A stretch of DNA of 64,000 nucleotides from Belliella kenyensis (GCF_022549675.1 NZ_JAKZGR010000008.1:166331-230330); one strand, 5' to 3'. Positions 9,240 to 17,558 are shown, counted from the first letter of the stretch. Notes: generated by a model from the sequence alone, not told the origin. A program made the numbers and translations.

Positions 9240-9395
9240 CGTATAATGTCTAATGGCTTTACTTCTTTCTCCCACCAAGAATCTGCCCTTTAATGACAGT
9301 CCTTTCTTTAAATTTTACCATTCCTGATTTAATACAAACAATATAATAGCTTTCTTCTGTTTGGATGATATGATTTAGCAGGCTTCAATCACCTA
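9240..9395 (-). pseudogene. RadC-like C-terminal remnant
   Basis: On the minus strand the sequence reads SLLNHIIQTEESYYIV, close to the C-terminal LLDHIILT.ESYYSFADEG of RadC/JAB-domain proteins, and is followed by a segment that no longer matches the family. A clearer RadC relic lies at 13563-13760. No start or complete domain remains. Confidence 0.35.
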
Positions 9396-9409
9396 GTTTA
9401 ATAAACGTA

Positions 9410-9575
9410 TTTTAACAGATAAAAACCAATCAAAGTACACTATTGCCTCTGTATAAATCCATTGTATCGGCTTATTAGAGTTGACCACTTCAGGAGGAAT
9501 AAAAAATGGATTGTCTTTTATATTGACCATAAATTCCACATAATCCTTAATCAAAGTTCTGATTAGTAATTGGTT
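9410..9575 (-). pseudogene. Unassigned protein remnant
   Basis: An open minus-strand stretch of about 55 codons ends at a TAG near 9410 and reads KDYVEFMVNIKDNPFFIPP then NKPIQWIYTEAIVYFDW. Composition is protein-like but there is no plausible start codon. It follows the candidate immunity gene at 9596-9952 on the same strand and may be the rest of another immunity or toxin gene. Confidence 0.3.
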
Positions 9576-9595
9576 TAATTTTCAATTTCAAACAT

Positions 9596-9952
9596 TTACA
9601 ACGAGTTATATAGATCATGAAGATATTCCATATCATGATTATTTAATAGCGTACTGATCTTATCTTTAGAGTAATACAGCTTGAGACTTCCTTTATTTGG
9701 TGAATTTTCAATAGCTCTAACTTCGTCAAGAACATATAAAAACCCAAACACACTAGTATCTACACTCATCTCAATCACTCTTTCAATAAAAAATTTATCT
9801 TTTTGATTCAAGTTATTATACCATTTAGAAATTTCTAATAACTCTTTTTCGGGATTCCTTCCTGCAGGAGATTCAAGAATATCCAAAACATCACTTATCG
9901 CCCCCTTAGAAACTGTCGTTTTAATTTTCTTGATAAATTCTTCAGATTTCAT
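9596..9952 (-). CDS. Hypothetical protein, candidate immunity protein (118 aa)
   Basis: An intact small acidic, helix-rich cytosolic protein (MKSEEFIKKIKTTVSKG, then ESPAGRNPEKELLEISKWY). No known family is recognised. It lies directly downstream, on the same strand, of a broken gene whose product looks like the C-terminal toxin tip of a polymorphic toxin (10022-10303). Toxin tip followed by a short acidic helical protein is the classical toxin-immunity order, so immunity is a reasonable inference, not shown. Confidence 0.6.
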   Translation of the reverse strand: MKSEEFIKKIKTTVSKGAISDVLDILESPAGRNPEKELLEISKWYNNLNQKDKFFIERVIEMSVDTSVFGFLYVLDEVRAIENSPNKGSLKLYYSKDKISTLLNNHDMEYLHDLYNSL

Positions 9953-10021
9953 ACATTTTATGGTTTATGGTTTCTTAATAATTGGTATTGGGTAAGTTTT
10001 TTTATTTAATTGAATAAGCTG

Positions 10022-10303
10022 TTATAAATTTGAATTAGGAGCATTTGTATGCTTTCTTAAATTAAAAATATCATTTACTAATTGACTTCTTGCATTCCCA
10101 GAATAGTCACCCTATATAATTGGAACAGTATTATGTTCTCTAGAAAGGAGTGCAATACCTGATGCTTTCTTTGGATCGTAAACGTCTATAATGAGGCTAT
10201 TCCAGCATAGTATATATTGATATTCCACACATAAAACTCTTTTTTTGTATATGCAAAATATCGAAAATATAATTGAGATAACATTATAATAGAATGATAC
10301 CAA
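10022..10303 (-). pseudogene. C-terminal fragment of a possible polymorphic toxin, one internal stop
   Basis: The minus-strand frame reads SLIIDVYDPKKASGIALLS then REHNTVPII, a TAG at 10112-10114, then in the same phase GDYSGNARSQLVNDIFNLRKH.NAP and TAA at 10022. Continuity across the TAG shows a nonsense mutation. There is no N-terminal part. Short C-terminal fragments upstream of a small gene are typical of displaced CDI/Rhs/polymorphic toxin tips. The toxin class cannot be named. Confidence 0.45.
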
Positions 10304-10373
10304 CTATTGTCGAAAGTATATGTTACCACCAATACTCTAAAAACCGATAAAAATGCTCATATTCAAAGTAATA

Positions 10374-10511
10374 GTGCTTTAAAACGCACCTTTTTTAGTA
10401 ATTACATATGAAAAACCAAGACATGTAAAATATAGTGCTATTTAATGCTCTTTTTATTGACATTTTAAAAATTAGTATTACATTTGCATAAAATAATGCA
10501 CTATAATGCAC
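10374..10511 (+). promoter_or_regulatory. Candidate HipB operators and promoter of the hip operon
   Basis: Three related sites precede and overlap the hipB start: GTGCTTTAAAACGCAC (10374-10389), GTGCTATTTAATGCTC (10435-10450) and a tandem AATGCACT/AATGCAC (10495-10511) covering the ATG. A Bacteroidota-type promoter lies between them: TTGACA at 10457-10462 and TACATTTG (TAnnTTTG) at 10479-10486, 19 bases after the TTG. The arrangement fits autorepression by the HTH protein encoded first in the operon. Confidence 0.65.
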
Positions 10512-10724
10512 TTTTCAGAATTAATAAAAACCATAAAAGAACGTAGGGAAGCACTACAAGTAACACAGGAGGGCTTGGCAGAACTGTCTGGTGTTGGATT
10601 GAGAACTTTAAAACAGTTTGAAAGCGGAAAAGGAAATCCTACGCTGTCTACATTGCATAAGATATCTGATGTGTTGGGCATGGAGATTTGCCTAAAAATT
10701 AAAAATGTGACGCATACTAAATGA
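10506..10724 (+). CDS. hipB: HipB-like HTH antitoxin/repressor
   Basis: A 72-residue Cro/C1-type HTH protein: ERREALQVTQEGLAELSGV and RTLKQFESGKGNPTLSTLHKI (about residues 13-55), typical of HipB. It starts inside a putative operator repeat and its stop overlaps the next start (ATGA). It is the first gene of a HipB / HipA-N / HipA-C operon and is expected to bind the upstream operators and repress the operon together with its partners. Confidence 0.85.
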   Translation: MHFSELIKTIKERREALQVTQEGLAELSGVGLRTLKQFESGKGNPTLSTLHKISDVLGMEICLKIKNVTHTK

Positions 10725-11047
10725 GAAAAGCCAAAGTTTTATTCAAAAATGAAGAATCGGGTATCTTGACACAACACGATGATGGTTCGTTTTCATTTCG
10801 ATATCACGATGACTGGGTAGCCAATAACGATAGGCAAAGCATCAGTCTAACTTTACCTAAAACTGAAAAAGAATTTCATTCTAAATACCTGTTTCCATTT
10901 TTTTTCAACATGCTTCCTGAAGGTTCTAATAAGGAAGTGGTATGCAAACTAAATAGAATCGACAGAGAGGACTATTTCGGATTGCTTATGACTATTGCAA
11001 AAAATGACAGCATAGGTGCTGTTAGAATTATTAAACTCAAAAATTAA
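10721..11047 (+). CDS. HipS-like protein: HipA N-terminal domain as a separate 108-aa protein
   Basis: The sequence matches the N-terminal subdomain 1 of HipA (VLFKNEESGILTQHDDGSFSFRYHDDW, then SLTLP, then FPFFFNMLPEGSNKEVVC, then DYFGLLMTIAKNDSIGAV). It is free-standing, as in split HipBST systems, where the small HipS protein, not HipB, neutralises the HipT kinase. It overlaps hipB by 4 bases and is separated from the kinase gene by about 80 bases. Confidence 0.85.
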   Translation: MRKAKVLFKNEESGILTQHDDGSFSFRYHDDWVANNDRQSISLTLPKTEKEFHSKYLFPFFFNMLPEGSNKEVVCKLNRIDREDYFGLLMTIAKNDSIGAVRIIKLKN

Positions 11048-11130
11048 TGAGCTTACCCGAAACGAGCTTTTGTAATAAAATTACTTCCTAACTATGAAAT
11101 GCGAGTTCCATTTGACCTTCAAAAAAAAAT

Positions 11131-12117
11131 ATGATGACAAATGAAATTAAACAATGTCCTGGCACATTATCTGGAGGTTTTAATACCTATAGCAGAACAG
11201 CTTTGAATAGAGTTTTTCAGGGCAAAAAAGTGCATCATGTTTTGCCTTACGATTCTCCAGCATCTAACCCAGAAACTAATCAGCTGTTTGAAGAGAATCG
11301 AAATCGCACGTCAATATCTGGTGTACAAGAAAAATTTTCTGTATTGCTTGACAAAAACAAGTTAAGGCTTATTAATGAAAATGAACAAGGGACTTATATT
11401 CTGAAACCAATTCCAGGTGCCGGTAAAAAGCCAGATCAAATGCCTGCCAATGAGCATCTAACCATGCAAATTGCAAGACAGGTTTATGGAATAGAGACTG
11501 CAGAAAATGCATTGATATTTTTTAAAGATGGCACACCTGCATACATAACAAAAAGATTTGATGTAAAAGAGGATGGTTCAAAATTAGCTCAAGATGACTT
11601 TGCTTCCTTAGCAAAAAGAACCCCGCAAACACATGGAGAACATTACAAATATCTCGGGAATTATTTATATATATTTGAATTAATGCGCAACTATTTAACA
11701 ACTTACAAGATAGAAGCGCCAAAACTTTTAAGAATACTTGTCTTCAATTATCTTTTTTCAAATGGAGATGCACACTTTAAAAATTTCTCTATATTAGAAA
11801 CACCCTTTGGAGATTATCGACTGAGCCCAGCTTATGACTTACTAAATAGCCATATCCATATAGAAGATAAAGACTTTGCATTAGATGATGGTCTATTGCC
11901 TAGAAATCTAGCCCAAGGCAAAATCGGTTTGCAATTTGCTAAACTAGCAGAGAAAGCAGAAATCAGTGAAAAAACTTTTCAGAAAATTATGGCATTAATG
12001 ATTTCCAAATCAGATTTAGTTGAAAAAATGGTTGCTGCTTCATTCCTAAATGATACCACAAAAAGAAATTATTTCCAATCTTTTCAAGGCCGTTTAAAAC
12101 AACTGACTAAACCATAA
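11131..12117 (+). CDS. HipT-like Ser/Thr kinase toxin (HipA C-terminal domain)
   Basis: A 328-residue HipA-like kinase lacking the N-terminal subdomain. Visible motifs: TSISGVQEKFSV (Gly/Ser-rich phosphate loop region, about 62-75), a lysine in TYILKPIP (about 90), FSNGDAHFKNFS (catalytic loop, Asp near 213) and LSPAYDLLNS (metal-binding Asp near 235). HipA/HipT kinases phosphorylate aminoacyl-tRNA synthetases (GltX for HipA, TrpS for HipT). The start at 11131 has a second Met. The whole operon appears intact, unlike the decayed copy at 14588-14855. Confidence 0.85.
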   Translation: MMTNEIKQCPGTLSGGFNTYSRTALNRVFQGKKVHHVLPYDSPASNPETNQLFEENRNRTSISGVQEKFSVLLDKNKLRLINENEQGTYILKPIPGAGKKPDQMPANEHLTMQIARQVYGIETAENALIFFKDGTPAYITKRFDVKEDGSKLAQDDFASLAKRTPQTHGEHYKYLGNYLYIFELMRNYLTTYKIEAPKLLRILVFNYLFSNGDAHFKNFSILETPFGDYRLSPAYDLLNSHIHIEDKDFALDDGLLPRNLAQGKIGLQFAKLAEKAEISEKTFQKIMALMISKSDLVEKMVAASFLNDTTKRNYFQSFQGRLKQLTKP

Positions 12118-12204
12118 AATATGATGCACCTAAAGAATTTAAAATTTTTCCTTATTGGGAATAATAAAGTTATTGTAGTATTCAGAACTGGAGCTAAATT
12201 AATA

Positions 12205-12290
12205 GAGTTAATAAGCATCCCGAGGACCTGGACGGTCTGACTAATAAGGATTCAAGCCTCGAATTGGACTCAAATTGAGGGATTTTCTTT
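12205..12290 (+). repeat. Non-coding end of an IS110/IS1111-type element (copy 1)
   Basis: This segment, containing GGACGGTCTGACTAAT and GCCTCGAATTG, matches imperfectly but over about 75 bases the reverse complement of 52440-52510. The latter lies directly 3' of an IS110-family transposase remnant, so both are probably the same element's non-coding end. No transposase sequence remains here. The rest of 12118-12351 has no gene. Confidence 0.55.
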
Positions 12291-12351
12291 GGGTTAGGCA
12301 GAATGCTAAAAGACGACACCGAACAAGAAAACGTGAAAAAAAAAAGATAGA

Positions 12352-13341
12352 ATGAATTTGAATAAAAATAGAGTAACAACTTGGACAATATCGATATTAA
12401 CTTTAGTTATAACTTCTTGTGCTGGAATTAAAAATGCTCAACTTACTTCTCAACTTGATAAAAGTAACTGCAATCAACAAGTAGCAAGAACATACACAAA
12501 AGACGAATTGCCAAATCCAATTCACACGCTTGACCTCGACACGCTGCTTACCAACCGATTTTCCTCTCAATCACTCAATGCAGCAAACGCAGTAGAGCTT
12601 CTTGATCTCTTAACAGAGTATGTTAATTTAAAAAAGGATTTCAATGTTAGTCCAACACTTGAGAAGAGAATTGAAATTGTTGAACTATCACAAAGAATTA
12701 ATCAAAGAATAAACATCTCATCGCTTGAAGTTTCAGCAGTTGCAAGCGAAATGGACTGCGAAGAAGAACGAGCCGACCAAATTGCAACTTACTTAAAAGG
12801 GAAAGAAGATGATGCTGAAACAAAACTGACTGTAGGCGCGATTGTGGTGGGTGCAGCAGGAGCAATTACATCAGGAATCCTTTTAGCGAATGGAGTTAAT
12901 GGCAACGCACATGAATTAATTGGACTTGGTGCCGGTTTGACAGAAGCAACTTTGGGTATTCTGATTTTAATGAACAAACGAAAGGTGACATTTTACCATC
13001 CGAGAAATGCATTAAAAGATATTTGGACAGCACCAGATACTTCAACAATTTTTCCAAGTTCAGTTTGGTATTATTTAACCTATGAAAACCCGAACACCAA
13101 AGAAAAATCTTTACGACAACAACTCCTAGACAAGTGGTTAGGCTTTGGACAAATCGCAGACACCAAAGAAAAGAACAAAGAAAAAATTTACGATTTGTTT
13201 TTTGGTGAAGGCGGAAAATATAGCGCCGACCAACTGACGAACAGAGCCAATATGCACGACCAAATAGAAGCACATATTAATCTAATGAAGCAAGACTTAA
13301 AATTATTAGCCTTGGAACTTGAAAAACTGAATAACGAATGA
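12352..13341 (+). CDS. Hypothetical lipoprotein with two C-proximal membrane helices
   Basis: 329 residues. The N-terminus is a lipoprotein signal (TWTISILTLVITSCAG, Cys about 23). A mainly helical periplasmic part follows, then two hydrophobic Gly/Ala-rich segments at about 158-180 (LTVGAIVVGAAGAITSGILL) and 185-205 (IGLGAGLTEATLGILIL), then a basic soluble tail (RKVTFYHPRNALKDIW). No family is recognised. A lipid anchor plus membrane helices is unusual. It stands alone between the hip operon and the mobile-element region. Confidence 0.75.
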   Translation: MNLNKNRVTTWTISILTLVITSCAGIKNAQLTSQLDKSNCNQQVARTYTKDELPNPIHTLDLDTLLTNRFSSQSLNAANAVELLDLLTEYVNLKKDFNVSPTLEKRIEIVELSQRINQRINISSLEVSAVASEMDCEEERADQIATYLKGKEDDAETKLTVGAIVVGAAGAITSGILLANGVNGNAHELIGLGAGLTEATLGILILMNKRKVTFYHPRNALKDIWTAPDTSTIFPSSVWYYLTYENPNTKEKSLRQQLLDKWLGFGQIADTKEKNKEKIYDLFFGEGGKYSADQLTNRANMHDQIEAHINLMKQDLKLLALELEKLNNE

Positions 13342-13562
13342 CCACGAAAAGATGTACTACTGCCAATGGTAGGCAAAGAGGAACCCTAGCCTAGAGCCTC
13401 TCACTACCTGTCCCTACACACGGGAGAAATCCCCAAAATCGGGAAAAGCTGTATCCAGATAAGTCAGATCACCTCACCACATTCCTGTGTTTTTACGAAA
13501 AAACTCAAAGAAATAGCTGAAACCTCAACCAAAATCATTGCGATAAGGATCAAAAAGCGCCG

Positions 13563-13760
13563 TCATATCAACCCCTCATCTGCAAATGAATAGTAGCTTT
13601 CAGCTGTTAGGATGATATGATCTAGCAGGCTTCTGACAAAGGGTTTACAGGCATCTATCAATCTAACGGGTAGTCTCCTACCCTGCTTAAAGCATTTCAA
13701 TACAATTTTTTTGATACGTAGAAGTTTCAAAGACTGCTTCCAAATCCTATTTTTAAACAA
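13563..13760 (-). pseudogene. radC: RadC (JAB domain) C-terminal remnant
   Basis: The minus-strand frame ends with SLLDHIILTAESYYSFADEG, the conserved C-terminus of RadC proteins carried on Bacteroidota mobile elements. The N-terminal two thirds of the protein and the metal-binding JAB motif are missing, and the residues before the match (KIVLKCFKQGRRL) are not RadC-like. It lies immediately downstream of two small element genes on the same strand. The preceding interval 13342-13562 shows no gene. Confidence 0.6.
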
Positions 13761-14058
13761 AACGAACTACACTGCCTAGCTTTGGGTGATAGGAAGGGCT
13801 GTAGATGATGATGTTTTTCCTCACCAAATCTTTCATGCACCTGTGGTAAGTACTCAGAGATTTGACCTGTGAGTTTTTCATGATCATTTTTCGGGTGATC
13901 CGAAAACGGTTCCTTCCCTGATTTTTGATGAATTCTCCAATAAGCGCCATGCAGATTGCCATATGGGATAGTTGAATTGACTCATCCTTTTGAAGCTTGC
14001 TGTAGATTCCTAGGATCTTGCCTTGGATTGATTGGATATTATCATTGTTCATAATCAA
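13753..14058 (-). CDS. Small mobile-element protein (101 aa)
   Basis: A basic helical protein (IQLSHMAICMALIGEFIKNQGRN.FRITRKMIMKNSQVKSLSTYHRCMKDLVRKNII) ending in a beta-rich tail. The middle-to-end pattern looks like a winged-helix DNA-binding fold. It starts one base after the stop of the excisionase-like gene, so the two form an operon. Proteins of this layout are common next to Xis-like genes in Bacteroidota mobilizable elements. The specific role is unknown. Confidence 0.65.
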   Translation of the reverse strand: MIMNNDNIQSIQGKILGIYSKLQKDESIQLSHMAICMALIGEFIKNQGRNRFRITRKMIMKNSQVKSLSTYHRCMKDLVRKNIIIYSPSYHPKLGSVVRFV

Positions 14059-14313
14059 TTATTTGAATAGGTTCTCGATCTCCTTTTTTTGATAGTAATA
14101 AGAGCCGCCAATTTTCTTGGGATTCAGAAGTCCTCTAATCCTTAGGTTCTGTAATGATCCTGGTGAAATTTTGAGTATCCTCCGAACTTCATCGCTCTTT
14201 ACCCAATCCTTTTGCTCTTTTTCCTTGGGCTTGAGTAGTCTTTCTAGATCTTCCAATAGTTGTAATCTCAATTCCTCGAGATCCTTTTTGGTGATCAGTT
14301 CTATCTTGGTCAT
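14059..14313 (-). CDS. Excisionase-like helix-turn-helix protein
   Basis: 84 residues. An N-terminal charged coiled coil (KKDLEELRLQLLEDLERLLKP) is followed by a MerR/Xis type winged HTH (WVKSDEVRRILKISPGSLQNLRIRG then PKKIGGSYYYQKKEIENL). This is the HTH_17 architecture of excisionase-like directionality factors in Bacteroidota integrative elements. It is first in a minus-strand operon with the 101-aa gene. No integrase is found in the window. Confidence 0.8.
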   Translation of the reverse strand: MTKIELITKKDLEELRLQLLEDLERLLKPKEKEQKDWVKSDEVRRILKISPGSLQNLRIRGLLNPKKIGGSYYYQKKEIENLFK

Positions 14314-14587
14314 ATTTGGAGGTTTTGATGAATGGGTAAATTGGAGAGATTGAGGTTATGGAATTCACACTTTGACCACATACGGTGATTACTTTTTGCA
14401 AAAACTGCTTTTTATTTTTCTGGATTAAAGAAACTTAGAGGACTTATTCGTCTTTGGCTTTTTAAAAATAGTATGTGGATAAGAGGTCTAAACATGGAAC
14501 TTGGTAGCTTAAATTATTTCTTAAATATTGATTTAGCCGTCAATATTTCCTTTAAATAGTTTTATATTCAAATACATATAATAAAAG

Positions 14588-14855
14588 ACTTTCAACCTTT
14601 GTTAAGGAACGAAGAAAAGAAACAGGAATGACCCAAGAGAATTCGCAGATCGCTGCCGTGTTACCTTGACTGTGATCAGAAAGATAGAACAGGGTAAGAC
14701 CAACCTGAATCTCGACAAAGTAAATTTGGTACTCCAAATGTTCTGACATGAACTGGCTCCAGTAAACAGTAAAATAATGAATGATGCGACAGGCGGAGAT
14801 TTACTATAAAGATATCCTGGCTGTAAAAGGAATTGAACAGATAAGTCATTATTAA
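14588..14855 (+). pseudogene. Decayed HipB-HipA N-terminal pair
   Basis: One frame reads VKERRKETGMTQE. After a 2-base slip another reads ADRCRVTLTVIRKIEQGK then NLNLDKVNLVLQMF and a stop: together a HipB-type HTH. It is followed at 14784 by MRQAEIYYKDILA, the usual start of a HipA protein, which then runs out of frame and stops at 14855. This is a relic distinct from the intact hip operon at 10.5-12.1 kb. Confidence 0.6.
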
Positions 14856-14939
14856 ACTCCCCTATTTCCCTGTATAACCCAATTTTTTCAAGAATCGATT
14901 TTTCACAATTTAAAACCCCAAATTTAACCGTTAAAAATA

Positions 14940-15130
14940 GCTATCTTTGAAATAGTGAAAACAGAGGCCGAAAGGCTAGAGACTGCTGCTTTTTGCAGTC
15001 AGCAAGATGTAGGATTGTCTACGACATTCCGCTCTTGAACTGGATTCCGAAGTCACCGTTTTGTCTTTTACTCGGAACTCGTAAGCCTTTTTTTATTTGC
15101 TTATTAAGTGAAAAACAGCACCGTTTTTAA
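14940..15130 (+). other. Intergenic region with several local hairpins
   Basis: No frame looks coding. GCCGAAAGGC (near 14967) is a tight hairpin with a four-base GAAA loop. GACTGC/GCAGTC (near 14980-15000) forms a second stem, and a T-run lies near 15092. The region resembles a small structured RNA or a leader. The following 15131-15345 stretch contains the shared leader motif (15193-15236). Confidence 0.3.
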
Positions 15131-15192
15131 CGGTTAAAAATGGGTATTGAAAGATGTTGTTTTTATTTGCTAGAAATAGATGATTGCTTGAA

Positions 15193-15236
15193 GCTGTCAG
15201 TTTTATTTTCTATTCAATTCCTCAGCAATTTAGGAT
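15193..15236 (+). repeat. Shared leader motif, copy A
   Basis: A segment with TATTCAATTCCTCAGCAAT is found again at 17559-17605 and 22146-22185, each time upstream of a mobile-element or toxin-antitoxin gene. Copy A lies upstream of the abiEii relic. Confidence 0.65.
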
Positions 15237-15345
15237 GCCATTTTTCTCTTAATGAAAGCTATTAAAAACTAGACAGATATAGAAAATTTCTATTTCCCTA
15301 TTTAAACCAAATTTTATATTCCAATAAATAAAATTAATTTTAGCC

Positions 15346-16229
15346 ATGGATATTTCAGTTGTAAATAAAATTAAGCGAATAACCATAATTGCATTGGCAT
15401 CAGATGACACATTAGTTGAACAGCTGGTTTTGAAAGGTGGGAATGCGATTTATTTAGCTTATTTAGATGAATCAGGGAATGTTTCCAGAACTTCATATGA
15501 TCTTGATTACTCAATATCAGAAGGTGATTTTAAGGAGGATATTGAAAGCATCAGCACTAGAATAGAAAGTACCTTAAAGCAAACATTTTTAGAACATGAT
15601 TATATTGTATTGGATTACAAATTTTTAATAAAACCCAAGAAGGCAAATGTTGAATTAAGTGACTTCTGGGTGGCTATAAAGTTGAGTTTAAACTGATAGG
15701 GAAAGGTGAATTTGATAAGTTTAATAGGAACATAGAATCCGCAAGGAGAAATGCAATTCAGATCCATACCAACAATTCTCCGATCTTTGAATTAGAATTT
15801 AGCAAACATGAATATGTTAAAGGAAATAAAGACTTTGAATATGAAGGGTTTAAAATCCGCATTTACACACCAGAAATGATAGTGTTTGAAAAGTTAAGGG
15901 CATTGTGCCAACAGCTGCCAGAATATAATAAGATAGTGCCAGGCTTTTCACCTAGGGCGAGGGCAAGAGATTTTTACGATATTCATTTTTTAATGGAAGA
16001 ATTTGAAATTGCTCCAGAAAAGCCTGAAAATTTAAAGATGCTTTCAGAAATTTTTTCAGCTAAAAAAGTGCCTTTAGAGTTTATCACAATCCTACAGACA
16101 AGTCTAGAGTTACATAAAGAAAACTGGACGGATGTGAAAACTACCGTCTCTTCTTTAGAAACAATAAAGGACTTTGACTATTATTTTGAATACGTTTTAT
16201 CAAAATTTGAAAAGCTCACATTCCTTTAG
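15346..16229 (+). pseudogene. abiEii: AbiEii/AbiGii nucleotidyltransferase toxin, frameshifted
   Basis: Residues 1-110 (EQLVLKGGNAIYLAYLD then SYDLDYSI, the GG..L and D.D motifs of the AbiEii nucleotidyltransferase) are in one frame. Near 15670 (GACTTCTGGGTGGC) the frame shifts, and the rest (YKVEFKLIGKGE then FKIRIYTPEMIVFEKLRAL then RARDFYDIHFLME) follows in another frame to TAG 16229. Restoring one G in the GGG run would give a full protein of about 294 aa. AbiEii transfers nucleotides onto tRNA acceptor ends. The toxin is probably inactive unless this is a sequencing error or slippage corrects it. Confidence 0.85.
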
Positions 16230-17082
16230 GATAAAAGATATTCCATTTTTCGTTGTAGTCAATTTCCTTCATATCATATGTCAGGTAAAATTTATTGGGT
16301 CTATCATATTCTAAAAATACAGACAGTCGCTTTTGATCCAGCCCTGCCTTTTCTAAATAAAAACCAATTGCTTGGTGATATGGGTAAACGAAACCTAACT
16401 TATCAAGTATTGCCTTTAATTTATTTACAGATAGTTTACCAATCGAATTCTCGAAAATTTCCAAAACTCTAAATACCCCCCCTCCATAAACAGGTCTTAC
16501 AGCTAAATCAATCAAGGTTCTTTCTACATTGGTGAATGTTAACCCATCTTTTGAAAAAACCCCTGCTTTATTTGTGTACATTCCATTATGATAGATGATG
16601 GTGTATTCCCCAAAAACCCCATGGACATTTGAAGTTCTCTGGGACTTATTGAAAGCTTTGTCAATGTCTTGTTGATGAAGAATTACACTTCGATCTTTAT
16701 TTTTGGGAGATTGCTCAGAAGTTAAGTAAACACTCTTTGGCACTTGATTAGTCAGACCTAAAAGAAAAGCTGCTGTATAATGGGAAAGGTACGCTTTAGA
16801 TGTTAAAGATATTGCCAAATCAAATACAGAAGCTGTATTTGTCAAGTACCTTGTTTTATTTGGTAAATAGCCAGAAAAGACAACTTCATGCATTCTAAGA
16901 ATATCACTTTCTATCAGCTTGTTGATAAACTTCTTCCCATTCATTGAAATAGGGAGATTCCATTTCACTCGGTTTTCTTCCAAAACACTATTTAGCTCGG
17001 TTTCTGAAAACACTTTCTTTCCGCTAAGAAAAAATTTCTTAATGCTAGACTCAGAAATGATAAATCTGGATTTTCGTGCCAT
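16216..17082 (-). CDS. abiEi: AbiEi-family antitoxin / transcriptional repressor
   Basis: 288 residues with an N-terminal winged helix (about 1-70), the AbiEi core (LSHYTAAFLLGLTNQVPKSVYLT near 95-120, FTNVERTLIDLAVRPVYGG near 180-200) and a C-terminal domain (KLGFVYPYHQAIGFYLEKAG). AbiEi proteins bind inverted repeats in their own promoter and neutralise AbiEii. Here the gene converges on abiEii and the 3' ends overlap by 14 bases, rather than preceding it in one operon. The palindromes at 17143-17469 upstream are probable operators. Confidence 0.85.
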   Translation of the reverse strand: MARKSRFIISESSIKKFFLSGKKVFSETELNSVLEENRVKWNLPISMNGKKFINKLIESDILRMHEVVFSGYLPNKTRYLTNTASVFDLAISLTSKAYLSHYTAAFLLGLTNQVPKSVYLTSEQSPKNKDRSVILHQQDIDKAFNKSQRTSNVHGVFGEYTIIYHNGMYTNKAGVFSKDGLTFTNVERTLIDLAVRPVYGGGVFRVLEIFENSIGKLSVNKLKAILDKLGFVYPYHQAIGFYLEKAGLDQKRLSVFLEYDRPNKFYLTYDMKEIDYNEKWNIFYPKGM

Positions 17083-17142
17083 AGAAAAATGTTCAAGTAG
17101 ATATCACTTAATTGATCGTAATTAATTATTTTATCATTAAAT

Positions 17143-17500
17143 CATAAAGTATAAATACTTTATGTACAAATATAAAATTTATTTTAATAAAAGTCAAGTT
17201 TTTTTTGTGAAAAAGAGTTTAATACTGTTTTTGGTGTGAGTAAAATTGCAGGCTTAGTGTTTCAAAAAACAACATGATAGGTTGAATCAGCGCAATTTTC
17301 TTGATACTTCTAATTATTATTAAAACATAAAGTATAAATACTTTATGTAAAGTTAAAATATAATTTTCATAAAGTCAAGAAATTGGATTGAATTATCCTT
17401 TTAATCCTTAAAAAGAGTGATTGTTAAGCAATTATTTACTATGTAATAAAGTATAAATACTTTATTACAAATTTAATTAAATAATTTAACAAAGTCAAGA
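17143..17500 (-). promoter_or_regulatory. Three tandem promoter-operator modules upstream of abiEi
   Basis: The palindrome AAAGTATAAATACTTT with matching flanks occurs at 17143-17164, 17326-17347 and 17446-17469. On the minus strand each is preceded by CTTGAC about 30 bases upstream, and in copies 1 and 3 by an exact TAnnTTTG box (CAAATATA at 17167-17174 and CAAATTTA at 17470-17477 on the plus strand), each 20 bases from the TTG. So each unit is a Bacteroidota promoter with a palindromic operator at the start point. Copy 1 serves abiEi directly. Copies 2 and 3 lie 180 and 300 bases further upstream. Confidence 0.75.
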
Positions 17501-17558
17501 AAAATAGGTTTATATTATATGCTAGTTTAAACAAGTATTGGAATCTACTGCTGTTTAA

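Noticed and set aside
12896..13273. 125-codon minus-strand frame
   Set aside because: Shadow of the lipoprotein at 12352-13341; no motif.
17143..17469. Three spaced palindromes as a CRISPR array
   Set aside because: Spacing is about 180 and 120 bases, the units are promoter-like, and there are no cas genes.
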